Source: an uncultured Methanofollis sp. (GTDB lineage Archaea > Halobacteriota > Methanomicrobia > Methanomicrobiales > Methanofollaceae). From it: a stretch of DNA of 28,757 bases. Numbering within the stretch: the stretch's first letter is position 1; each line of letters starts with the position of its first letter. Both the position numbers and the translations under genes were made by a program. Location of the stretch: positions 1 through 28,757 of the forward strand of contig NZ_CALFSA010000004.1 in NCBI RefSeq assembly GCF_937919355.1. Reading direction: 5' to 3'. Below, in pieces: positions 21,032 through 27,358 of this stretch. The notes under the pieces were generated by a model that saw only the letters and a list, made by a program, of their open reading frames with translations, did no database searches and was not told where the DNA came from.

Positions 21032-22650
21032 CCCCTCACCTCCTCGATGGAAGCCCCGGCACGGCTGATGTGCGTGTGGCCGAAGGGGGAGGTCCGGGCG
21101 TCCCAGGTCTGGACGACGTCAGTCCGCCAGTGGGCGCCGCGGCTCTCAGGCCGGAGGAGGGCAGACCGGCAGATGAGCGTCGAGATCGTACAGAGGTTCT
21201 GCACCCCGCAGCACTCGACGAGGTTCCGCGGTGTCGCCGCCCTGAGAGGTGCCGCAGAGAGTTCTTCAACGGTTGCAAGGGTCCTCTTCAGACCGGCCGC
21301 GTCCCGCCTGATCCCGGCGCCGCTCCACATCGCCTGCTGGAGGCACCCCTTCACACTGTCGGGGGACTCCGTACCCTCGAAGAAGGCGGCGATCCTCCTC
21401 TCCTGCGCCTCGACCTGTGCCGGGTCGATCTTTGCGGGGCGTTTCGGCGCCCTGCCTGCGGCCTCGCCCGCCCTCTTCCCGAAGACCTGCGTGTCTGCAA
21501 GTGCATTGCCGCCGAGACGGTTTGCCCCGTGGACCCCGCCCACGGTCTCGCCGCAGGCGAAGAGGCCCGGGAGGCTTGTCTGCCCCTCGGGGGTGATGCG
21601 AAGGCCGCCCATGATGTGGTGGGCGGTCGGGGCGACCTCCATCGGTTCTTTCCTGATGTCGACGCCGAACCTGAGGAACTGTGCCAGCATCACGGGCAGG
21701 CGCTCCTCGATCGTCTCTGCCGGGAGATGGGTGACGTCGAGCCAGACACCGCCGTTCGCCGTCCCCCGGCCTTCAAGCACTTCGGTGGCGATCGCGCGGG
21801 CGACGACGTCTCTCGTGGAGAGTTCCATCCTCTTCGCGTCATAGTGCGCCATGAAGCGCTCGCCCGCTGTGTTGATGAGGCGCCCCCCCTCGCCCCGCAC
21901 CGCCTCGGTGACAAGGCGGCCGCGGGCGTCGTACGGGTACACGGCACCGGTCGGGTGGAACTGGACCATCTCCATGTCGATGAGGTCGGCACCTGCCCGG
22001 TAACCGAGGGCGAACCCGTCACCTGTCCCGGTCCCCGAGTTTGTGGAGACATCATAGGCCCTCGCCCCCCCGCCTGCGGCAAGGACAACGGCGTCTGCCC
22101 GGATCGCAAAGATCTCGCCCTTCTTGTTGAGGGCCAGGGCGCCGCAGACCCTCTCCCCGTCCTTCAGGAGGTCTATGGCGGCGGTCTCCTCGATCCGCTC
22201 GACCCCGCTCCCGCGGAGACGTTCCATCAGGGTCGCCATGATCTCGTGCCCGGTCCGGTCGCCGGCATAGCAGGTCCGCGGGAAACTCTGCCCGCCGAAA
22301 GATCGTTGCGCCACCTCGCCGTCGGCCGAAGCGTCGAAGACGGCGCCCCAGGATACGAGGTCGGCGAGGCGCGCAGGGGCGTCGGCGACAAGCGCCTGAA
22401 CAAGGGCCGGGTCATTAAGGTACGCCCCCCCTCTCATGGTGTCCTCTGCGTGCACGCTACAGGTATCGCCCTCCCGAAGAACGGCATTGAAACCGCCCTC
22501 CGCCATCGTCGTGCACCCTCCCTTTCCGGTGATGCTCTTCGAGAGGAGGACCGTCTCACCATACCGGTCGGCCTCGATCGCCGCCCTCACTCCGGCGCCG
22601 CCACTCCCGATGACAAGGGTGTGGCAGTCGATTACTTCCCGCGTGCGCAT
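21028..22650 (-). CDS. tfrA: Fumarate reductase (CoM/CoB) subunit A
   Basis: The 540-aa flavin subunit of thiol:fumarate reductase. It has the FAD loop VIGSGGAGVRAAIEADRYG, GKGGCTTMAEGGFN near the flavin attachment region, FHPTGAVYP, TEAVRGEGGRL with the active-site arginine, HHIMGGLRI, and GVHGANRLGGNALAD. The C-terminal helical domain (SRGAHWRTD) matches the SdhA/FrdA family. The enzyme makes succinate for biosynthesis in methanogens with an incomplete reductive TCA route. A TATA-like TATTTATG (22678-22685, minus strand) lies about 31 bp before the ATG, so the leader is very short. tfrB follows with a 4-bp overlap. Confidence 0.95.
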   Translation of the reverse strand: MRTREVIDCHTLVIGSGGAGVRAAIEADRYGETVLLSKSITGKGGCTTMAEGGFNAVLREGDTCSVHAEDTMRGGAYLNDPALVQALVADAPARLADLVSWGAVFDASADGEVAQRSFGGQSFPRTCYAGDRTGHEIMATLMERLRGSGVERIEETAAIDLLKDGERVCGALALNKKGEIFAIRADAVVLAAGGGARAYDVSTNSGTGTGDGFALGYRAGADLIDMEMVQFHPTGAVYPYDARGRLVTEAVRGEGGRLINTAGERFMAHYDAKRMELSTRDVVARAIATEVLEGRGTANGGVWLDVTHLPAETIEERLPVMLAQFLRFGVDIRKEPMEVAPTAHHIMGGLRITPEGQTSLPGLFACGETVGGVHGANRLGGNALADTQVFGKRAGEAAGRAPKRPAKIDPAQVEAQERRIAAFFEGTESPDSVKGCLQQAMWSGAGIRRDAAGLKRTLATVEELSAAPLRAATPRNLVECCGVQNLCTISTLICRSALLRPESRGAHWRTDVVQTWDARTSPFGHTHISRAGASIEEVRG

Positions 22651-22677
22651 CCTATTATAGCGTGGGAAGTGTCAGTA

Positions 22678-22685
22678 CATAAATA
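22678..22685. promoter_or_regulatory. TATA element in the tfrA/aspartate kinase divergent gap
   Basis: CATAAATA (plus) or TATTTATG (minus) is the best TATA-like sequence in the 68-bp gap. It lies about 31 bp from the tfrA ATG and about 37 bp from the aspartate kinase ATG, so it could serve either or both directions. Confidence 0.45.
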
Positions 22686-22718
22686 CCATTGTGTGGGACC
22701 AGTGAGAGTGAGCCAGAA

Positions 22719-24122
22719 ATGAGGCTTGTAATGAAATTTGGCGGCACCTCGGTCGGCGATGCCGGGGCGATCGAGAGGACGGTCGACATCCTCGCCCGCT
22801 ACCATGCTGAAGGGCATGAACTGGCGGTCGTCGTATCGGCGATGTCGGGCGTCACCGACCAGCTCCACGCAATCGCGTCCGAGGCCGAATCATCTACAGA
22901 AGAACCCCCGATTGCCGCATTTATCCAGGCTCTGAGGGCGAAACATATCAAGACGCTCGAAGCCGTTGCCCCCGGCCAGGTCGAAGAGGTGGGGGCCGTC
23001 ATCAACGAGCGCCTTGTCAACCTCGAGCACATCCTGACGGCGGTCCACGCCCTCCGGGAACTCACCCGGCGCTCGAAGGACTATATCGTCAGTTATGGCG
23101 AGCGTCTGTCGGCGCTCATCCTCTCGGCGGCCGTCAGGGAACGGGGCATCCCTTCCACCGCCCTCGACGGTTGCGAGGCCGGGATCCTGACGACAAGCAA
23201 ACACGGCGACGCCCTTGTCCTGCCGCAGAGCGACCCCCGTATCCACAGCCGGGTCGTCCCCCTGCTCATGGACGGCGTGCCGGTGATCACCGGCTATATG
23301 GGCTGCACGCCCGAGGGGATCGTCACCACCCTCGGCCGGAGCGGTTCTGACTACTCGGCCGCGATCGTTGGCCGGGCCATCGACGCCGACGAGATCTGGA
23401 TCTGGACCGACGTCGACGGCGTGATGACCTCTGACCCGAAGATCGTCCCAAATGTCCGTGTCCTCCCCTATGTGAGTTACCGCGAGGCAATGGAACTCTC
23501 GTACTTCGGGGCGAAGGTTCTCCACCCGAAGACTATCGAGCCCGCGATGGAGAAGGACATCATCGTCCGGGTGAAGAACACCTTCAACCCCGACCACCCC
23601 GGTACGGTCGTCCGCCGGCAGGAGCAGAAGGAGAAGCGTGTCGTCAAGGCGATCACGCACATCGCCCGTGTCGCCCTCGTCAACATCAACGGTGTCCAGA
23701 TGATCGGCAGGCCGGGTGTTGCGAGAGAAATATTCACCGCCCTCGGCGACGCCGGCATCAATGTGATGATGATCTCGCAGGCCTCGTCGCAGGCGAACAT
23801 CTCCCTGATCATCGAGGAGAACGACCTGCCGCTCGCTCTCGAAGTGCTTGCAGCCCCGGTGAAGAGCGGTCTTGTCCGCGAGGTCACGTCTGACCGGAAT
23901 GTCGTGGCGATCGCCGTTATCGGTGCCGGTATGGCAGGGACGCCCGGGATCTCGGGCCGGATCTTCACCGCCCTCGGCAAGGCCGGGGTCAACGTGATGA
24001 TGATCTCGCAGGGGTCGTCAGAGGTGAACGTCTCCTTCGTGGTGCGGCAGGACGAGAACAGGAAGGCCCTGCAGGTACTCCACGACGAATTCAGGCTATC
24101 TGAGGAGTGTAAAGATGAGTAA
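22719..24122 (+). CDS. lysC: Aspartate kinase
   Basis: A 467-aa enzyme phosphorylating aspartate, the first step to Lys, Thr, Met and diaminopimelate. The N-terminal motif is MKFGGTSVGDAGAIERT. VSYGERLSALILSAA, GRSGSDYSAAIVGRAI and WIWTDVDGVMTSDPKIV are kinase-site motifs, and SYFGAKVLHPKTIEP is also typical. Two C-terminal ACT domains contain paired repeats, GDAGINVMMISQASSQANISLI and GKAGVNVMMISQGSSEVNVSFV, so feedback inhibition by an amino acid is likely. The start at 22719 gives MRLVMKFGG as in archaeal relatives. TGAGG lies six bases before a second ATG at 22731, so the shorter form cannot be excluded. The 3' end overlaps purM by 8 bp. Confidence 0.95.
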   Translation: MRLVMKFGGTSVGDAGAIERTVDILARYHAEGHELAVVVSAMSGVTDQLHAIASEAESSTEEPPIAAFIQALRAKHIKTLEAVAPGQVEEVGAVINERLVNLEHILTAVHALRELTRRSKDYIVSYGERLSALILSAAVRERGIPSTALDGCEAGILTTSKHGDALVLPQSDPRIHSRVVPLLMDGVPVITGYMGCTPEGIVTTLGRSGSDYSAAIVGRAIDADEIWIWTDVDGVMTSDPKIVPNVRVLPYVSYREAMELSYFGAKVLHPKTIEPAMEKDIIVRVKNTFNPDHPGTVVRRQEQKEKRVVKAITHIARVALVNINGVQMIGRPGVAREIFTALGDAGINVMMISQASSQANISLIIEENDLPLALEVLAAPVKSGLVREVTSDRNVVAIAVIGAGMAGTPGISGRIFTALGKAGVNVMMISQGSSEVNVSFVVRQDENRKALQVLHDEFRLSEECKDE

Positions 24123-25110
24123 AGGTACAGGATACGCCGATGCAGGCGTGGACATCGATCTCGAAGCGAAAGGCGTGCGCACGCTCATTGACCAACTTTC
24201 CTACCGGCGTCAGGGTTCTTTCCCGATGCTCGGGAGCGTCGGCCACTTCGCCGGCCTCATCGACTTCGGCGATATGGCCCTCGCCCTTACGGTCGACGGC
24301 GTCGGCACGAAGATGCTCGTTGCCGATGCCCTGAAGGACTGGTCGACGGTCGGTATCGACTGCGTGGCGATGAATGTCAACGACCTCTTCGTGATGAACC
24401 TGGACCCGGTGGCCTTCGTCGACTACATCGCCTGCGACGGGATCCTGCCCGAGAAGATGCGCCAGATCGGGATCGGCCTCAACGAGGGGGCGCGGCAGGC
24501 AAACATGAACATCGTCGGCGGGGAGACTGCGACCCTGAAGGGCCTTGTTACCGGCCTTGACCTTGCAGGCACCTGTCTCGGCGCCCAGAAGAAGGACAGG
24601 GTCGTCACGGGCGAGACGGTCGTCCCGGGCGACATCATTGTCGGCGTGCCCTCGACAGGCGTCCACTCGAACGGCTACACCCTTGCCCGGAAGGTCGCCC
24701 TGGAGAACGGCGGTTATGATGTAGTCCTCCCGTCGGGGAGGACGGTTGGCGAGGCCCTCCTCACGCCGACCCGGATCTACCGGGAGGCCCTCGACGCCGC
24801 CGCGGCCTGCGAGGTCCACGGTATGTGCCACATCACCGGCGGCGGTCTCCTGAACTTCCCCCGGCTCTCGAAGTACGGTTTCGACATCACCGATCCCCTT
24901 CCCGTCCCGGAGATCCTTGCATGGATCCAGGAGAAGGGAGGTCTCGACGAGAACGAGATGTACCGCACCTTCAACATGGGCATGGGCTATGCCTTCATCG
25001 TCCCCGAATCAAGTCTCCCCGCTCTCAGGAAGGTCATCCCTGACGTGCAGGTGGCGGGTGCGGTCGTGCCGGAGAGCGGGGCGTATCTCCGCGGCGTGAA
25101 GATCCACTGA
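24115..25110 (+). CDS. purM: Phosphoribosylformylglycinamidine cyclo-ligase (AIR synthetase)
   Basis: A 331-aa PurM that closes the imidazole ring of aminoimidazole ribotide, using ATP, in purine synthesis. Recognised by TGYADAGVDIDLEAKGV at the N-terminus, the ATP/metal segment ALTVDGVGTKMLVADALKD, GIDCVAMNVNDL, VGGETATLKG, GVPSTGVHSNGYTLAR and HITGGGLLNFPR. The length is normal for the family. GGAG lies 8 bases before its ATG, inside the end of the aspartate kinase gene, so the two are translationally linked. purF lies about 2.2 kb further on the same strand. An oligo-T terminator follows at once. Confidence 0.96.
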   Translation: MSKGTGYADAGVDIDLEAKGVRTLIDQLSYRRQGSFPMLGSVGHFAGLIDFGDMALALTVDGVGTKMLVADALKDWSTVGIDCVAMNVNDLFVMNLDPVAFVDYIACDGILPEKMRQIGIGLNEGARQANMNIVGGETATLKGLVTGLDLAGTCLGAQKKDRVVTGETVVPGDIIVGVPSTGVHSNGYTLARKVALENGGYDVVLPSGRTVGEALLTPTRIYREALDAAAACEVHGMCHITGGGLLNFPRLSKYGFDITDPLPVPEILAWIQEKGGLDENEMYRTFNMGMGYAFIVPESSLPALRKVIPDVQVAGAVVPESGAYLRGVKIH

Positions 25111-25121
25111 CCCTTTTTTTT
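25111..25121 (+). terminator. T-rich terminator after purM
   Basis: Eight T follow three bases after the purM stop codon, the usual archaeal oligo-T terminator. Confidence 0.6.
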
Positions 25122-25146
25122 GCTCTGCTGTATCTGTAGAACCGTT

Positions 25147-25165
25147 CATGAAACTTTGTTTCATG
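25147..25165. repeat. Perfect 8-bp hairpin after purM
   Basis: CATGAAAC-TTT-GTTTCATG is a perfect inverted repeat with a three-base loop. TTTTTT follows at 25184-25189. It could be a back-up terminator for purM or, read on the other strand, for the ZPR1 gene; it has the same small-loop design as the hairpins in other gaps. Confidence 0.55.
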
Positions 25166-25242
25166 CCCGATTCAACAAAACCATTTTTTCCGCGTTTTTC
25201 GTTTTCAACGCGGTCCTGAGATCTCTGCTCTGTCTTCCCCGA

Positions 25243-25292
25243 CCCTATCCTGATGGGGGCCAAGGGCAACGAGCGATAGCGAGTTCGATAAA
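25243..25292 (+). repeat. Dispersed hairpin repeat, copy G (degenerate)
   Basis: CCTATCCTGATG leads, after an insertion, to CAACGAGCGATAGCGAG (25267-25283) and TTCGATAAAATATC with only a GATA/TATC stem. It matches copy E at 13525-13567 in its left part but the hairpin has decayed. Confidence 0.65.
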
Positions 25293-25351
25293 ATATCTGA
25301 TCTTTGGTCAAGAACAGGATCTGCCCGGAGCCCAGAAAAGTTTGGATACGA

Positions 25352-25891
25352 TCAAGGGGAGTTTTGTCCCGCCCTTTCTTCTTCCCCTGCGCCCCCGGCG
25401 TCCTTCGGGTTCCTGATGATTGCGGAGTTACCCGAGGGGTCGTCGATGATCAGGGTGACACTTTCATCGCCGCGCCTGACTGCCTCGATCTGCGCCTTGA
25501 TCGAGAGGGCGCGCTCCCTTTCTTCGCCTTCGGCTGTTTTCAGGGCAGTATCGAGGGCCTCTTCGATCCTGTCGAGCACTCCTTCGACATTGGTGATGAA
25601 CCCCTCTGATGCCGGACCGGGATTTACTGTGACTCCGAGTTCTGGCACCTCGATAGTCCCGGCAGAACTCCGTACCACCCGCACCGAGAGGTCGGCCTCA
25701 CCTGAGACCCGCATTTCACTTCTTTCTGGCTGACCCGTCTTGAGGATGAAGGTGTCGGCCATCCGCCACCCGCAGGTACAGACCGCGCTTTCGATGAGGA
25801 TCTCAGAAAAATATGGGATCTCTTCTGTCTGGTAGATATACTCGATCTCCTGTTTACAGACTGGACAGGGCGCACGCAGGACGTTCCGCAC
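25352..25891 (-). CDS. ZPR1-related zinc finger protein
   Basis: A 179-aa archaeal single-module relative of eukaryotic ZPR1. The zinc finger is Cys9-x2-Cys12 ... Cys38-x-Cys40 (APCPVC and AVCTCGWR), linked by IPYFSEILIESAV. The beta-domain after it includes EADLSVRVVRSSAGTIEVPELGVTVNPGPASEGFITNVEGVL. Eukaryotic ZPR1 is a folding chaperone for elongation factor eEF1A; an analogous role for aEF1A is inference. The tail is acidic and glycine-rich. It starts with GTG at 25891, sharing one base with the TAG stop codon of sepF, and GGAGGGG lies about 6 bases upstream, so it is coupled to sepF translation. Confidence 0.85.
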   Translation of the reverse strand: MRNVLRAPCPVCKQEIEYIYQTEEIPYFSEILIESAVCTCGWRMADTFILKTGQPERSEMRVSGEADLSVRVVRSSAGTIEVPELGVTVNPGPASEGFITNVEGVLDRIEEALDTALKTAEGEERERALSIKAQIEAVRRGDESVTLIIDDPSGNSAIIRNPKDAGGAGEEERAGQNSP

Positions 25892-26262
25892 TACACCCCT
25901 CCAATCTTCTCCCGGGAGATCTTCACCGACATGGGGGTGACGACGACATATTGCTGGTCGCCGAGACCTATGATGTCACCGTTGACGTCGTTTGCGACCT
26001 CTCTGAGGTCTTTTAAGACCCGCTCGTACATGATCTTGTCGAGTTTCAGCCGGGATATATCGACGATGACGAGGTTGCCATTGTAGACTTCGTCCTTCAC
26101 GCGGGGTGTATCCTTGATATCGGCGATCTGGGCGACTTTCACAAGCATCGACGCGGGCTCGTCACTGGCCGTGCTCTCGTAGGATGCAAGATCCAGTTCC
26201 ATATATTCGTCCTGATGCGCAGGAGCGCTCTTGCCCATGAGGGAATCGAGAAATTTACCCAT
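25891..26262 (-). CDS. sepF: Archaeal SepF, cell division protein
   Basis: A 123-aa SepF that anchors the FtsZ ring to the membrane in archaea. The short N-terminal amphipathic segment MGKFLDSLMGK is the membrane-binding part. An acidic linker (EYMELDLASYES) follows, then the SepF dimerisation domain from about residue 60 (VYNGNLVIVDISRLKLDKIMYERVLKDLREVANDVNGDIIGLGDQQYVVVTP). The start at 26262 was chosen because it begins the amphipathic segment and lies 26 bp after a TATA box with no ribosome binding site; the longer frame upstream is the shadow of the neighbouring gene. It overlaps the ZPR1 gene by one base. FtsZ is not in the window. Confidence 0.92.
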   Translation of the reverse strand: MGKFLDSLMGKSAPAHQDEYMELDLASYESTASDEPASMLVKVAQIADIKDTPRVKDEVYNGNLVIVDISRLKLDKIMYERVLKDLREVANDVNGDIIGLGDQQYVVVTPMSVKISREKIGGV

Positions 26263-26283
26263 GAAAAGAACTGTAGAATGGAA

Positions 26284-26292
26284 TTTATTTAA
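26284..26292 (-). promoter_or_regulatory. TATA box of sepF
   Basis: TTAAATAAA on the minus strand, centred 26 bp before the sepF ATG at 26262, within the 47-bp gap after the PUA-domain gene. sepF can thus be transcribed on its own as a leaderless message. Confidence 0.65.
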
Positions 26293-26309
26293 TGGTATCC
26301 AAACCATCC

Positions 26310-26807
26310 TCAGAGTTCCAGGTTCCAGATCAGGTCTCCGACCCGGTGGACTGTCCTGACAGCCTTTCCTTTTTCCAGTGCGAGGAGTTCTGCCGCGTCG
26401 TACAGGGCGACACCAACGGCAAGGGGCTTGCTGTACCGTTCTTCGGCGATGATGCAGGGGTGGCCCTTTCTGATATCGGGCGTGGCGGCGACGATGCCGG
26501 GGCGCATGATATCGGCACCGTTCATCACGTATGGCACTGCCCCGGAGTCGACCGTGACCCGCCGGGCAGTGAAGGGGTGCTCGATCGCGCCCCGCACTGT
26601 CGGGAAGATCCAGTCCTCGAAGGCCATGAGGACGGGTTTTTTCTCCACCAGGTAAATGCTGACGTCCGACGTCGTCTCGACGACTTCGATGCCCTTCGAT
26701 GTGAAGAGTGCCTCTTCTTCTCCGATCTCTTCTTTCAGGGCTTTTTTGATGCGCACGATCTCTGATTTTTTGATCGTGTGCCTTCTTTTGACCTTTATAT
26801 CCTCCAT
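26310..26807 (-). CDS. PUA-domain RNA-binding protein (MCT-1/Tma20-like)
   Basis: A 165-aa archaeal homolog of MCT-1. An N-terminal domain (MEDIKVKRRHTIKKSEIVRIKKALKEE through VEKKPVLMAFEDWIFPTVRG) is followed by a PUA domain from about residue 84, RRVTVDSGAVPYVMNGADIMRPGIV and GHPCIIAEERYSKPLAVGVALYDAAELL. Eukaryotic MCT-1 with DENR acts in translation re-initiation and ribosome recycling; PUA domains bind structured RNA. A ribosome-associated role is likely here but not shown. GGTGA lies 3 bases before the ATG, and TTTAAAAG lies about 31 bp upstream. It is divergent from the LSm-L37e-purF group. Confidence 0.88.
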   Translation of the reverse strand: MEDIKVKRRHTIKKSEIVRIKKALKEEIGEEEALFTSKGIEVVETTSDVSIYLVEKKPVLMAFEDWIFPTVRGAIEHPFTARRVTVDSGAVPYVMNGADIMRPGIVAATPDIRKGHPCIIAEERYSKPLAVGVALYDAAELLALEKGKAVRTVHRVGDLIWNLEL

Positions 26808-26832
26808 TGTTCACCACAATTCTGGTCTATTC

Positions 26833-26842
26833 TCTTTTAAAC
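26833..26842 (-). promoter_or_regulatory. TATA box of the PUA-protein gene
   Basis: TTTAAAAGAG on the minus strand, about 31 bp before the ATG at 26807, allowing a leader of a few bases that includes part of the GGTGA site. Confidence 0.55.
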
Positions 26843-26853
26843 CGTTCGACGCG

Positions 26854-26863
26854 GTATATTTAA
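26854..26863 (+). promoter_or_regulatory. TATA box of the LSm-L37e-purF group
   Basis: GTATATTTAA on the plus strand, about 60 bp before the LSm ATG, giving a leader of roughly 30 nt. It lies only about 15 bp from the TATA box of the divergent gene, so initiation complexes would compete. Confidence 0.6.
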
Positions 26864-26917
26864 GTAGATTCCCCACGCATGTATGGTACTCTTGAAGAGG
26901 TCTGAAGGGTAATTACC

Positions 26918-27145
26918 ATGACAAAAAGACCACTGGAGATTCTGGATCAGGTGCTCAACGGCCAGCCTGTTATCATTTCTCTGAAAGGCGGGCGTGAGAT
27001 CCGCGGAGTCCTGCAGGGGTACGACGTCCATTTGAACCTTGTTCTTGACCGGGCTGAAGAGCAGGTCGAAGGCAAGGTTGAGAAACGTGGTACACTGATC
27101 GTACGCGGCGACAATGTGATCTATATATCTCCCTCTGTTGAATAA
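26918..27145 (+). CDS. LSm (Sm-like) archaeal RNA-binding protein
   Basis: A 75-aa Sm-fold protein that forms a ring binding U-rich RNA. The Sm1 motif GREIRGVLQGYDVHLNLVLDRAEE and the Sm2 motif LIVRGDNVIYIS are complete. The gene is followed 15 bases later by L37e, an order conserved in many archaea and linking it to RNA processing and ribosome assembly. The leader contains no strong ribosome binding site next to ATG 26918; AGAGGT is about 15 bases away. Confidence 0.94.
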   Translation: MTKRPLEILDQVLNGQPVIISLKGGREIRGVLQGYDVHLNLVLDRAEEQVEGKVEKRGTLIVRGDNVIYISPSVE

Positions 27146-27160
27146 TTACGGTGAACGGTT

Positions 27161-27343
27161 ATGACGAAAGGTACACCATCGATGGGTCTGCGGCAGAAGA
27201 GCACTCACATTATCTGCCGCAGGTGCGGGAAGATGTCCTTCCACGCACGGCATAAGGTCTGCTCTGCCTGTGGATTTGGACGGAGCAAGAAACTGGTAAG
27301 TCACAAGTGGACGACGAAGCGTCCCAAGATTCCAACGCATTAA
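27161..27343 (+). CDS. rpl37e: 50S ribosomal protein L37e
   Basis: A 60-aa basic zinc-ribbon ribosomal protein of archaea and eukaryotes. MTKGTPSMGLRQKSTHIICRRCGKMSFH and the zinc knuckles CRRC and CSAC with GFGRSKK are characteristic. GGTGA lies 6 bases before the ATG. It sits between LSm and purF in one tight plus-strand cluster (15-bp gaps on both sides). Confidence 0.96.
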   Translation: MTKGTPSMGLRQKSTHIICRRCGKMSFHARHKVCSACGFGRSKKLVSHKWTTKRPKIPTH

Positions 27344-27358
27344 GTTTCAGGTCAGATC

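Noticed and set aside
22689..22718. Upstream in-frame start for aspartate kinase
   Set aside because: The extension MCGTSESEPE is not found at the start of archaeal aspartate kinases as I know them, and GTGAGAGTGAG within it looks like the ribosome binding region.
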